NCBI GenBank assembly: GCA_002429115.1
Contig: DIYS01000174.1
Span: 1 to 22,781, forward strand
From: Saccharicrinis sp. UBA6048
Lineage (GTDB): Bacteria > Bacteroidota > Bacteroidia > Bacteroidales > Marinilabiliaceae
Direction of reading: 5' to 3'
Length of the DNA stretch: 22,781 nt
Notes under the pieces: generated by a model
Databases searched by the model: none
What the model saw: the letters and a program-made list of their open reading frames with translations, nothing else
Told to the model about the DNA's origin: nothing
Shown here: one piece after another, positions 14,191-22,771 of the stretch
How the letters are laid out: the number at the start of each line of letters is the position of its first letter
How positions within the stretch are numbered: position 1 is the first letter of the stretch
Translations under genes and position numbers: made by a program

Positions 14191-16074
14191 TTACTTAATG
14201 TCCACAATTACCTGATTAATAACTCCTGTAAAAACAGTTTCTTCAGGACCATAGCCAATTCCTAAGGCAACAGGTGTTTGATTGTCAAGACCAACATCAG
14301 CAGTTTCATCAGCAGAGAACATATTTGGTTGAGTACGCTCAATTCTGGCTTGACCTACTGATTTTCCATCTACATAAATAGTACCCATTCCGCCTTTACC
14401 TTTACCATCTCCGTCATATTCGAAATCAAATTTGATGGAGACTTCACCAGGTTTAAGCTTTGAGTTTCCTTTTATCACATATCGCTCTAATCCCAAAAAG
14501 TTATACGTGAATTCAGGTTGACCTTCTTTCACATAAAGGCACCAACCACCAAATCGTCCTCCCTGAGTTAAGATAACGCCTTTGGCGCCATCTTTCGGAA
14601 TAACCACATCTGCAGTGATGGTAAACGAACGGTTCTTAATGTTGATAAAGGTATTTTCCAGCATGCCTTCCATACCCTGATAGAGCTTTAATGAAGTTCG
14701 TCCACCCATTATATCAGGCCTTCCGGCTATGGCTGGATTCGTTCGCTGAACTGTTCTGTCATCAATTGGCAGTACATGGTATTTTTCTGCCTGCCACATA
14801 AATAAACTTTCCATTTCTTTTAGCTTATCAGGGTACTTATCGGCCAGATTATTAGCTAAACTAAAATCTTCATTTACATTGTAAAGTTCCCATACATCAG
14901 ATTCCAACGGAGGTAAGTTGGTAATCTGCCATGGTGCACGGTGTATGGCACGAGCAAACCATCCGTTGTGGTAAATGGCACGATTACCAAACATCTCGAA
15001 ATACTGTATGGTGTGTTGTTCAGCTGCTTCTGCATTATTAAAGCTATAGACTAAACTTGTACCCTCAATAGGAGTTTGAGGTACTCCATTGACAACTTTA
15101 GGTTCAGGCAAACCAGCTGCTTCCAATACGGTTGGGGCAATATCGATGGCGTGAGAAAACTGCGTGCGCAAGCCATTTTTTTCTTTAATTCCATCAGGAT
15201 ATTGAATAATAAGTCCATTGCGGGTTCCACCAAAATCAGATGCCACTTGCTTTGTCCACTTAAATGGGGCATCAAAAGCAACAGCCCAACCAGCAGCCAT
15301 ATGTGGAAATGTATTATTTAAACCCCAGTCATCCATTAATGGAATTAAATCTTCGACTTTTTCAGATACCTGGTTGAAGTAGGTCATTTCATTGTACATT
15401 CCTACCATTCCTCCTTCTGCACTGGTTCCATTATCACCGGCTATAAAAATGATTAGTGTATTATCCAACTCACCAATACTTTCTATGGCATCAATAAGTC
15501 GTCCGACTTCATAATCTGTCATTTCCATAAAACCGGCAAAAACTTCAGCCTGACGAGCGAATAGTTTTCGTTCATTATCTGTTAGTTTATTCCAATCTTT
15601 GATGTCTTCTGGTTTTTCTGTCAATTTGGTGTTTTGAGGTATTACACCCATTTGCTTCATATTGGCAGTTGTTTCTTTACGGATCGCATCCCAGCCTTTG
15701 TCAAACTGACCTTTGTATTTGTCACTCCATTCTTTAGAAACATGATGCGGGGCATGAACTGCACCTGTGGCAAAATATACAAAGAAAGGTTTGTCAGGTG
15801 TCATAGATTGTTGAGCCTTCACCCAGTTAATGGCTTGGTTAGTCATATCAGTTGTAAAGTGATAGTTGTCCATTTTAGGAGGATTCACTTTTTTAACACC
15901 ATCGTAGATTAATGGAGCCCATTGATCTGTTTCACCACCAATAAAGCCATAGAATTTATCAAATCCCTGGTGAGTTGGCCAACGATCAAACGGACCAGAT
16001 ACACTTGTTTCCCATGCAGCTGTTTCATGCCATTTGCCAAAGGCACCGGTACTATATCCATTTAAACGTAGCAT
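14191..16074 (-). CDS. Arylsulfatase, C-terminal part (separated by in-frame stop)
   Basis: These 627 residues continue the sulfatase reading frame of 16075-16533 without a frame change. They include the metal- and sulfate-binding parts FGKWHE (K14, H16), VHAPHH (H107), IAGDNG (D214, N215) and 'APFKWTKQ'. From about residue 440 to the end is a beta-sandwich (LamG/concanavalin-like) domain: 'SFTITADVVIP', 'GKSVGQARIERTQ', 'FTGVINQVIVDIK'. The formylglycine cysteine is missing; it lies in the upstream part. An ATG follows the stop codon directly (TAAATG), so reinitiation is conceivable, but no ribosome-binding sequence is visible. A separately made fragment would lack the first half of the active site. 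Together the two parts would give a normal arylsulfatase of about 780 residues. No other frame damage is visible, so the lesion is recent, an error, or tolerated. Confidence 0.85.
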   Translation of the reverse strand: MLRLNGYSTGAFGKWHETAAWETSVSGPFDRWPTHQGFDKFYGFIGGETDQWAPLIYDGVKKVNPPKMDNYHFTTDMTNQAINWVKAQQSMTPDKPFFVYFATGAVHAPHHVSKEWSDKYKGQFDKGWDAIRKETTANMKQMGVIPQNTKLTEKPEDIKDWNKLTDNERKLFARQAEVFAGFMEMTDYEVGRLIDAIESIGELDNTLIIFIAGDNGTSAEGGMVGMYNEMTYFNQVSEKVEDLIPLMDDWGLNNTFPHMAAGWAVAFDAPFKWTKQVASDFGGTRNGLIIQYPDGIKEKNGLRTQFSHAIDIAPTVLEAAGLPEPKVVNGVPQTPIEGTSLVYSFNNAEAAEQHTIQYFEMFGNRAIYHNGWFARAIHRAPWQITNLPPLESDVWELYNVNEDFSLANNLADKYPDKLKEMESLFMWQAEKYHVLPIDDRTVQRTNPAIAGRPDIMGGRTSLKLYQGMEGMLENTFINIKNRSFTITADVVIPKDGAKGVILTQGGRFGGWCLYVKEGQPEFTYNFLGLERYVIKGNSKLKPGEVSIKFDFEYDGDGKGKGGMGTIYVDGKSVGQARIERTQPNMFSADETADVGLDNQTPVALGIGYGPEETVFTGVINQVIVDIK

Positions 16075-16077
16075 TTA
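16075..16077 (-). other. In-frame TAA inside the arylsulfatase gene
   Basis: The two halves of the sulfatase are in the same frame, split by TAA at 16077-16075. Family members typically read 'APLAE(T)LK/RLNGYST' here, so the expected codon is for glutamate. GAA to TAA is a single base change. Confidence 0.85.
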
Positions 16078-16533
16078 TGCAAGCGGTGCAACACTATTGG
16101 GTAAATCGCCAGAGTTACCCGGGTAGGCGGTTGCGGTTTCCATTATAGAACCAGTATTACATGTATGGTGATTGCGTCCTGTTTTAATGGCCATTCGGGT
16201 AGGTGAACAAAGTGCCGTGGTATGGAAATTGTTGTACCTCAGCCCATTTTTAGATAGACGATCCATGGTTGGTGTATTAATAGGGCCTCCATAAGCGGTA
16301 GTGGCACCAAACCCGAGGTCATCTATTAATACTACTACAACATTCGGTGCATTTTCAGGGGCAGTAACGCTAAAAGGAGTTGGAGGTGTTGTATTTCGCA
16401 CATCCAGTTCAGAATAAGTAGGTAGAGGAGGAGGTAAAATAGGCAATACCTCTCTGTTAATTTCCTGACTACTTATCTTCAATACACCCAATAAAGGGAG
16501 TATCAGTAATAAACATGTTACTAATCTTTTCAT
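16075..16533 (-). CDS. Arylsulfatase, N-terminal part with formylglycine motif
   Basis: These 152 residues begin with a signal peptide (about 1-23, MKRLVTCLLLILPLLGVLKI...). The sulfatase core follows: 'VVVVLIDDLGFG' with metal-binding D71 and D72, then CSPTR at 109-113 within the signature C-x-P-x-R-x4-T-G. C109 would be converted to formylglycine. 'TGRNHH' follows. The frame then stops at the TAA at 16075-16077 directly after 'PNSVAPLA'. On its own this fragment cannot make an active enzyme. It lies 49 bp after the outer-membrane protein gene at 16583 and is in one operon with it. No sulfatase-maturing enzyme is in the window. Either the gene is a fresh pseudogene, or the stop is a sequencing error, or it is read through. 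Confidence 0.87.
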   Translation of the reverse strand: MKRLVTCLLLILPLLGVLKISSQEINREVLPILPPPLPTYSELDVRNTTPPTPFSVTAPENAPNVVVVLIDDLGFGATTAYGGPINTPTMDRLSKNGLRYNNFHTTALCSPTRMAIKTGRNHHTCNTGSIMETATAYPGNSGDLPNSVAPLA

Positions 16534-16582
16534 ATTGAATAGTTTTAGGTGTTATTTGGACATTGACAATTGAATTTTCTAC

Positions 16583-17611
16583 TTATAAATTGAATCGATA
16601 GTTAAAGGATGCCAAAAAAGATTTACGGTCACCAATAATTCCCACTTCCGAACGCAACATCCAGTGCTTGTCTAATTGAAACTGTCCGCCCACCAAGAAG
16701 TTCCATTCTTCCTCAGGCGCTTTATCCATGCCGTAGTAAACTATTGCTTCACCATTTCGTGCTTCCAGATTCTTTATAAATTCATCAAAAGCACCACCTT
16801 CGAAAACTGGGTAATCTTCTAGAAAATCATTCCAATTATCTACAATTTCATCAACTCTGTCCCATGTTTCCTGAGGGATGGCATCTTTCATTTTAACAGC
16901 TCCCATAGTATTTGAACTCAATCGGGCACGCATGCCACCTACCCAAACAGCAATGTTACGATCAGGGCGCTGTCGGAAAGTAAATGTTTTACCAACACGG
17001 ATTCCGAGTACTTTTGCCAGAACCGGATCGTCCAGCAGTTCAGGCTTCGTCCATGTCCAGTTGGCATCAATAGACGTCCACAAAGGACCTAAACCAAAAC
17101 CGGTTAAAACTCCAAATCCAGTGGTGGTCATATCTTGCTGAACAACTGATTTTAACTCAACGGGTTCTATTAAGTTTACTTCAGTTGTTGACGAACCATA
17201 GCCAAAAAGTCCGTAGACATTTAAGAATGGAAGAACCCAGATATCAGGCCTGAAGTTGACGGCATAGGAGGTATTTCTGTTTTCACCGAATTCAATAAAA
17301 TCAATGGGCTGAATAGGCACACTGCCATTAATTCCATCGATACCCAACTGAAAATTGTTAATAATGATTCCCTGATCCATCCATATATAGTTGGCCATAG
17401 CACCAATGGCGTACGGAAGGTCGAAGCCTCGCTTATAAGCTTCTTGTCCTAAAAAAGGGAAGGTGTAATCGTACTGGACTTGTTTAAGACTATCGATATA
17501 TGCTTGTTGTTTTTTACTTAATTCTCTGGTGGCGTATTGAGCATCAACTGCAGTAACTCCAATTAACATTGAAAAAATGCCAGCTAAAAGGGGGATTCTA
17601 ATTCTTTTCAT
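16583..17611 (-). CDS. Outer-membrane beta-barrel protein paired with arylsulfatase
   Basis: The product is 342 residues with a signal peptide (about 1-24, ending VDAQ). The body alternates short hydrophobic strands with polar turns ('YAVNFRPDIWVLPFLNVYGLFGYG', 'GFGVLTGFGLGPLWTSIDANWTWTKPEL', 'VGGMRARLSSNTMGAVKM'). It ends 'SFLASFNYRFNL', a typical last barrel strand. A loop at about 225-300 is helical. No function is known; proteins like this are found next to sulfatases in marine Bacteroidota, to my recollection. It is the first gene of an operon with the arylsulfatase 49 bp downstream, so it may serve in import of sulfated substrates, which is inference. The start ATG 17611 is clear. Confidence 0.8.
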   Translation of the reverse strand: MKRIRIPLLAGIFSMLIGVTAVDAQYATRELSKKQQAYIDSLKQVQYDYTFPFLGQEAYKRGFDLPYAIGAMANYIWMDQGIIINNFQLGIDGINGSVPIQPIDFIEFGENRNTSYAVNFRPDIWVLPFLNVYGLFGYGSSTTEVNLIEPVELKSVVQQDMTTTGFGVLTGFGLGPLWTSIDANWTWTKPELLDDPVLAKVLGIRVGKTFTFRQRPDRNIAVWVGGMRARLSSNTMGAVKMKDAIPQETWDRVDEIVDNWNDFLEDYPVFEGGAFDEFIKNLEARNGEAIVYYGMDKAPEEEWNFLVGGQFQLDKHWMLRSEVGIIGDRKSFLASFNYRFNL

Positions 17612-17862
17612 GGTAGTAGGAAATTATAGTTTAGTAATTTTCTGAACTCCTTTTTTCAAGTTACGAAAATTATTATGTGGAAATCAAGTGCTTATCAGCA
17701 AGCGCTAAATTCATTTTTAATACTTAATATTACTTTCAAACTTTAATAACCTTACAGATGGCAGGAATTTGGCAGCCGTAGGTAATGCTATAGAATAATC
17801 AGCATGATCATTTTTAAAAGCTTATGAAAGGGATGGGTGAGCTTTTTTTATTGAAGCAAAAC
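17612..17862. other. Intergenic region with a possible second terminator
   Basis: This is the gap before the barrel gene and must hold its minus-strand promoter. A hairpin at 17815-17848 (AAAAGCTTA paired with TGAGCTTTT across a 14-base loop) is followed by seven T on the plus strand and four on the minus. It could be a backup terminator for the gene at 17918 or the end of an unrecognised plus-strand RNA. No reading frame stands out. Confidence 0.35.
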
Positions 17863-17894
17863 AAAAACGGCTACTGAATAATCAGCAGCCGTTT
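17863..17894 (-). terminator. Terminator of the SprB-repeat gene
   Basis: On the minus strand AAACGGCT pairs with AGCCGTTT, with an inner CTGA/TCAG pair and a 4-base loop, followed by T. It lies 24 bp after the stop at 17918. Confidence 0.88.
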
Positions 17895-17917
17895 ACAATA
17901 TTACAAAAATATGAAAA

Positions 17918-20686
17918 CTACATGGTTGTTTGTACAACCTTGCCACTTATGATTTCATCGTTACAAATTAATCGGTAAAAATAAATGCCACTCTTGCTTT
18001 TAGGATTAAAGTCAAATTGGTAAAGTACATTAGCATCTACATTGCCCTTGAATAAACATTCCTGTAATTCGCCATTGATATTGTAAATGTTCAGTTCAGC
18101 ATGGCCACTAGAAGGCACCGTAAACTCAATGGTTGTTTTGTCAATAAACGGATTTGGATAGTGTTCTGCTTTGAGCGTATTCGTTGGTTTAAAAAGCAAC
18201 TGATCAGTGCTTATACAAAGTCCGGCCTTATAGGCAATGTCAAATTCATAAATAGGTTGATCATTATTATAACAGATGTCAAACTCTAAGTCAAATGAAG
18301 CATTGGTGCTTCCAAAGCCTTCTATGTCATCTATTTTAAAACCGTATAAGCCTGTTGTCGGATCGGTCATATTTTTCTCAACTTTCCAGCCACTTGAGTT
18401 GTAAACATCTCCTACGTCGCCATTATTGACTGCGATTGTAAGGTGTGACAAATCATGTATACAAGCAGCAGTTGTTGTCACCATTGCTCTGTAACGATAA
18501 CAATCGTCATCGAGTTGTACCACATCCACACCGATGATGTCGAAACAAGCATTGTTACAATCATCAATATTGCCATCATCAGGATTAGTACTATCATCGG
18601 CCTGACAACCTAGTAAGACAGTGTCTGTTGCCTTACATCCATCGGCACTTTCAACAGTTAGTGATGCTATTGCTTCACCCTGGCCAGCTGTGTAAGTTAT
18701 TTGATCAGCACTCTCACTTTGTACTTGCCAGCTATTCGTTTGGTCGCTTAATACCCATTTATAATGCGTGGCATTTGTAGTGGACGCACTTAGAATATTG
18801 CCAGATGACCCACAAAGAGGAGTTGTAGGTGTATTTATTTTAACTGAAGGTATAAGTATTGCGTCAATACTTATTGATTCAGAAAACTGACACCCAATAG
18901 CATCTTCAATTTCAATTAAATAATTACCTGCGTTAAGGTCGTTTCGATTAAGCGTTGTAGCTCCGTCAGACCAGCTCACTGCATATGGTTCACTACCACC
19001 GTTAATAGTAATATTGGCAGAGCCTAAGCTATTATTACAAGTGGGTTGTGTAATGAAAACAGATATGTCTAAACCAGTATCCGGGCGATCAATAAATATA
19101 CTTTGCGTAACGCTGCAACTAATAGCATCAATCGCTGTGAACTCGTAGTAGCCTGTTTCGTAAATAGTTATTTCGGTATCAATTAACTGATCCTTATGGT
19201 AGATTTCATAGGGTGCTGTTCCACCTGAGGCAGTTATACCTACAACAATGGCTGAGTCAGCTTCATTACAAGATGAGCGACTCACAGTGGCACTTAAAGA
19301 GATCTCTTTCGGTTCTTTTACTTTTACATATTTGCGAGTTTCACAACCCATAGCATCTGTAATGTCGACCCAATACCAACCTTCACTCAGGCTTGTTATT
19401 TCCATTGATGTATCACTTGTGTTCCAAAGGGTTTCGTAAGGTTCGGTACCATTACTAATATTAAGCGTAATCTTACCATCGGAAGCTCCAAAACAGGTAG
19501 GTTCTGTAACTACACTGTTAACGGAAATCTTCTCAACAACAACATAGCCCGTTTTAGAAATAGTACATCCATTGGCATCCGTAATATTGACATTATAACT
19601 GCCGCTACTTAAGCCGGAAATGCTTGCTGTGGTTTCGCCATTATCCCAGAGATAAGTATAAGGGGCCGTTCCTCCCTGTACATCAACTGTCAGGCTGCCA
19701 TTACCATCTTCATGGCACTCAATAACATTGGTGCTGATACTGGCTGTAAGATCTGTCTGATCAATAATACTATAACTGAATACCTTGACACATCCAATGT
19801 TATCAGTTACTGTAAGGGTATAATTACCACCACTCAGATTGCTTATAGAAGCATATGTTTCGTCGGTATTCCACTGGTAAGAATAAGGTTTCTGACCACC
19901 ACTGATACTTACTTCAATAGCACCATCTGACAAGCCACAATGCGCATGAACAATCTGTGCATTAGATGTTATGGCATTCGGCTCTGTAATGACGGCCTCA
20001 AGTATTAGCTGTTCATTATTGGCATCTGTAATGGTAACAGAATAAGTTCCCGATGTTAGGTTGTCAAGGTCTTCTGTTATCGCACCATTACTCCATTGGA
20101 AAGAGAAAGGCGCTGTGCCGTTAATTATTTCAACATCAATTTGCCCTTCATTGTCTCCTGCACAGCTATTGTGCTTAGCACTTATAGTGGCATTAAGCTT
20201 GTTGTTCTCCAGTATAAAATCGTCGGTTGATATGCATGTGCCCGCTTTATAGGCAATTTTAAACGCTTCGTATTTAAGCCGATTTAAGCACTCATCATCT
20301 TCTGCAAAAACAGTATAGGTCAATGTGAATGAATCAGTATTACCGTCTTCGGCAAAGTCAGTTATATCATCAACCTTTAATCCATGAATATTGGTGGTAG
20401 CATCAGTACTGTTAATTTCCATAGGCCAGCCTTCGGAATTGCTGGCATCAGTAACTGTTCCGCAGGGAATTTCTACAGTGAAGTGAGATAGTGCATGATT
20501 GCAGTTATTGCCGTTGATCTCCAATTCGATGGTGAGATAATTGTCCTCTTCGGTATAAGAGATAAGTTCTGTGCTGAAGCACTCATCGCAATCGAGGCCC
20601 TTCGAATAAGCCGATGTTGAATAAAGCCCCAATAGCAGGATGCAGTAAGCATACATTGAGTACTTTATTAGGTGAATTGATTTCAT
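17918..20686 (-). CDS. T9SS-exported SprB-repeat protein
   Basis: The product is 922 residues with an N-terminal signal peptide (about 1-29). The order is: a domain at 37-158; six SprB repeats of about 75 residues each (starts about 165, 239, 311, 387, 461 and 537), with the pattern 'C..DG.I.V.I.GGT.PY.Y.W..G' and 'L..G.Y.V.ITD..GC'; a PKD-like module at about 613-694; a domain at 714-832 that resembles 37-158; and a Por-secretion tail at 841-922 (YPNPFIDKTTIEF, 'SGIYFYRL'). The tail marks it for type IX secretion and likely surface attachment. SprB repeats are known from gliding adhesins of Flavobacterium, but this protein is much shorter, so it is an adhesin-like surface protein of unknown binding. 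ATG 20686 is clear. Confidence 0.9.
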   Translation of the reverse strand: MKSIHLIKYSMYAYCILLLGLYSTSAYSKGLDCDECFSTELISYTEEDNYLTIELEINGNNCNHALSHFTVEIPCGTVTDASNSEGWPMEINSTDATTNIHGLKVDDITDFAEDGNTDSFTLTYTVFAEDDECLNRLKYEAFKIAYKAGTCISTDDFILENNKLNATISAKHNSCAGDNEGQIDVEIINGTAPFSFQWSNGAITEDLDNLTSGTYSVTITDANNEQLILEAVITEPNAITSNAQIVHAHCGLSDGAIEVSISGGQKPYSYQWNTDETYASISNLSGGNYTLTVTDNIGCVKVFSYSIIDQTDLTASISTNVIECHEDGNGSLTVDVQGGTAPYTYLWDNGETTASISGLSSGSYNVNITDANGCTISKTGYVVVEKISVNSVVTEPTCFGASDGKITLNISNGTEPYETLWNTSDTSMEITSLSEGWYWVDITDAMGCETRKYVKVKEPKEISLSATVSRSSCNEADSAIVVGITASGGTAPYEIYHKDQLIDTEITIYETGYYEFTAIDAISCSVTQSIFIDRPDTGLDISVFITQPTCNNSLGSANITINGGSEPYAVSWSDGATTLNRNDLNAGNYLIEIEDAIGCQFSESISIDAILIPSVKINTPTTPLCGSSGNILSASTTNATHYKWVLSDQTNSWQVQSESADQITYTAGQGEAIASLTVESADGCKATDTVLLGCQADDSTNPDDGNIDDCNNACFDIIGVDVVQLDDDCYRYRAMVTTTAACIHDLSHLTIAVNNGDVGDVYNSSGWKVEKNMTDPTTGLYGFKIDDIEGFGSTNASFDLEFDICYNNDQPIYEFDIAYKAGLCISTDQLLFKPTNTLKAEHYPNPFIDKTTIEFTVPSSGHAELNIYNINGELQECLFKGNVDANVLYQFDFNPKSKSGIYFYRLICNDEIISGKVVQTTM

Positions 20687-20897
20687 GTGTAACGTGTTTG
20701 GGTGTAGGATGTATACCCTTTGGTCTTACGAAAAGTTACATTCATCGTATAAAAATAGCTGTTTGTCAAAGTGTATAAAGTCGCACAAGGGAGCAATAAG
20801 AGTTTCTAACTTAATGCAGTTATGAACTGCAATAATTGCAAATATGGAGATTTGTTAGATCATTGGTTCTACTTAAGGCAGTACGTGAAGTAAATTG

Positions 20898-20905
20898 TAT
20901 ATTTG
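20898..20905 (+). promoter_or_regulatory. -7-like box before the CNNM/CBS gene
   Basis: TATATTTG is a perfect match to the Bacteroidota -7 consensus, 9 bp before ATG 20915. It would give an almost leaderless transcript. No clear -33 box at the right distance was found, so it may be chance. Confidence 0.35.
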
Positions 20906-20914
20906 AAAGAAAAA

Positions 20915-21982
20915 ATGCTCGTTTTATTCGCCTATTTATTCCTCGCATTATTTGTGTCCTTTCTTTGTTCCATTATGGAATCTGTATTGCTTTCTACGCC
21001 TCAATCATTTTTAATCGTTAAGCAAGAGCAGGGAAGCCAATGGGCCAAATCATTTATCGAATTAAAGGATAACATTGATAAACCTCTGTCAGCCATATTG
21101 TCATTAAACACGGTGGCTCATACCATTGGAGCAGCAGGAGTTGGGGCTCAGGCAGTAAAAGTTTTTGGTGAAGCGTCCTTTGGGATTGTCTCAGCCGTGT
21201 TAACCGTCTTAATTCTTGTTATAACGGAGATAATACCAAAAACCATCGGAGCTCAATATTGGCGAAAACTAACAAAAGTATCGTATTTCACCATTAAGGT
21301 TATGGTTATTCTTACTTACCCATTGGTGGTAATGTCGGCCTATATAACCAGGATAATTTCTAGCAATAAAGAGAAGCAATCCACAAGCCGGGAAGAAATT
21401 GCTGCACTGGCGCGCATTGGGGCTGATGAAGGTTTGTTTTCAGACAAGGAGAATCGGATCATTCAGAATATTCTTAAGCTGAAAAATATTAAGGTGACTG
21501 AGATAATGACGCCAAGAGTGGTGGTTGCAGTGGCCGATGAAAAGTTAAAACTGCAAGATTTCTTCGAGAACAAAGATTATCTGAATTACTCACGTATACC
21601 GGTTTATTCGAAAGATGAAGAGAATATTACCGGCTATGTGTTCAGGCAGCAGGTGTTTGAGAATTTAGCGGAAGATAAACATGATTTAAGGCTGAGGGAT
21701 ATCAAACGGGAAATTTTAGTGTTTCCATTCCCAACCACCTTATTTACGCTTTGGGAGAAGCTGTTAACGAAAAATGAACATATCGCCTTAATTGTTGATG
21801 AATATGGCGGAATGGATGGAATCGTAACAATGGAAGATGTCATTGAGACTCTGCTGGGACTTGAGATTGTTGATGAAACAGATACGATTGTTGATATGCA
21901 AAAATTCGCCCGCGAGCGATGGAAAAAAAGGCAGGAAGAATACAATCTGAACATTAAGCTTAATAAGGGTGGAAAGGAGTAG
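20915..21982 (+). CDS. CNNM-domain/CBS-pair membrane protein
   Basis: The product is 355 residues. The N-terminal half is a CNNM (DUF21) membrane domain with helices at about 1-22, 60-80, 88-107 and 123-147 and the conserved 'TEIIPKTIGA'. Two CBS modules follow: the first starts at 'VTEIMTPRVVVAV', and the second holds 'ALIVDEYGGMDGIVTMEDVIETLLGLEI'. The CorC/HlyC domain that often follows in this family is missing; the protein ends in a short charged tail. CNNM proteins are linked to magnesium or other divalent-cation transport; some were called hemolysins on weak grounds. ATG 20915 gives the full first helix; a TTG in the same frame at 20903 lies inside the -7-like box. It is a single gene, followed by a hairpin. 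Confidence 0.9.
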   Translation: MLVLFAYLFLALFVSFLCSIMESVLLSTPQSFLIVKQEQGSQWAKSFIELKDNIDKPLSAILSLNTVAHTIGAAGVGAQAVKVFGEASFGIVSAVLTVLILVITEIIPKTIGAQYWRKLTKVSYFTIKVMVILTYPLVVMSAYITRIISSNKEKQSTSREEIAALARIGADEGLFSDKENRIIQNILKLKNIKVTEIMTPRVVVAVADEKLKLQDFFENKDYLNYSRIPVYSKDEENITGYVFRQQVFENLAEDKHDLRLRDIKREILVFPFPTTLFTLWEKLLTKNEHIALIVDEYGGMDGIVTMEDVIETLLGLEIVDETDTIVDMQKFARERWKKRQEEYNLNIKLNKGGKE

Positions 21983-22001
21983 GTTGTTGAATTGCTTTCA
22001 T

Positions 22002-22034
22002 ACTTCCTAAGCATCTCAAAGATGCTAAGGAAGT
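22002..22034. repeat. Long hairpin after the CNNM gene, no T run
   Basis: A 15-bp inverted repeat with one mismatch (ACTTCCTAAGCATCT and AGATGCTAAGGAAGT) encloses a 3-base loop. TTGTTG (21984-21989) and CAACAA (22041-22046) can extend it. It starts 19 bp after the stop at 21982. Neither strand has a T run next to the short stem, so it is a stabilising 3' hairpin or an atypical terminator. Confidence 0.6.
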
Positions 22035-22043
22035 AGTTGACAA

Positions 22044-22072
22044 CAAAAACGGCCACCTATAAGGCAGCCGTT
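22044..22072 (-). terminator. Terminator of the small barrel gene
   Basis: On the minus strand AACGGC pairs with GCCGTT, with an inner CCT/AGG, followed by TTTTTG. It lies 19 bp after the stop at 22092. Confidence 0.8.
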
Positions 22073-22091
22073 CACTATCTCAAATTTCTTC

Positions 22092-22604
22092 TTAGAACAT
22101 ATACTGTATACTGGCGCCTAATCTGAAATAAGAACCATCCATAATGGTGAAGCGAGCTTCAGGAGCAAGGTTCAATTTATCAGATAGTTTATAGTTCATA
22201 CCTACACCAAGGTTTAAACCAACGCTGGAATCAGAAACTGATGTAGATGGTGTAGAAAATGCACCTAGTTGTATTGCTGGTATTTCAATTTTCGTAGACG
22301 TAATTGCCAAACCACCAATACCATAAAAGTTCATTCTCTCATCCTGCTGATGAAACACGTAATGTGCATCGAAATCAAATATATTGAATGTCACATAGTC
22401 TTTCTCAAAAATATGTGAATAGGCAAAGGCACCTTCCCACTGTTCAGAAAATGAATAAACACCATTGATGGTGATACCGATATTACCTATTTCTGTGGCA
22501 TAGACGAGACCAGCTCCAGCTCTTACTTTTGAGGCATCAAATGACTGTGCAAATACATTGCATGACAGAATAGATAATAATACGATTAAAATGTTCTTTT
22601 TCAT
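22092..22604 (-). CDS. Small outer-membrane beta-barrel protein
   Basis: The product is 170 residues with a signal peptide (about 1-19, ending NVFAQ). The remaining 150 residues alternate strands and turns of an eight-stranded OmpA/OmpX-like barrel: 'RAGAGLVYATEIGNIGITINGVYSF', 'WEGAFAYSHIF', 'FDAHYVFHQ', 'MNFYGIGGLAI', 'VGLNLGVGMNYKL', and a last strand 'RLGASIQYMF' ending in phenylalanine as outer-membrane proteins do. No enzymatic residues are seen. Such small barrels are structural or of unknown function. It has its own terminator; upstream lies AT-rich sequence without a clear promoter. ATG 22604 is clear. Confidence 0.85.
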   Translation of the reverse strand: MKKNILIVLLSILSCNVFAQSFDASKVRAGAGLVYATEIGNIGITINGVYSFSEQWEGAFAYSHIFEKDYVTFNIFDFDAHYVFHQQDERMNFYGIGGLAITSTKIEIPAIQLGAFSTPSTSVSDSSVGLNLGVGMNYKLSDKLNLAPEARFTIMDGSYFRLGASIQYMF

Positions 22605-22750
22605 TTTAAATTAATTTGATTAGGTAATTATTATAGATTAATTAAAAATTCTCATTTATATCAACAGGTTCTTCTTTTGTATTCGTTCTGTATTTAATCT
22701 GAACTATAACAAATACTTCGGAGGAATGTTTATAGCACGCTAAACGCTTT

Positions 22751-22771
22751 GAATATGCTAAGTGCATATTC
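22751..22771. repeat. Perfect 8-bp inverted repeat at the window edge
   Basis: GAATATGC, a 5-base loop, GCATATTC. Flanking GCTTT and AAAGC nearly extend the symmetry. No T run follows before the window ends, so its context is unknown. Confidence 0.4.

Noticed and set aside
18101..20252. Several plus-strand frames of 60-70 codons antisense to the SprB-repeat gene
   Set aside because: They lie wholly within a strong coding region and have no recognisable features.
17918..20686. SprB repeats read as a DNA repeat array or CRISPR
   Set aside because: Similarity is at protein level with degenerate DNA, and repeat units are about 225 bp inside one coding frame.
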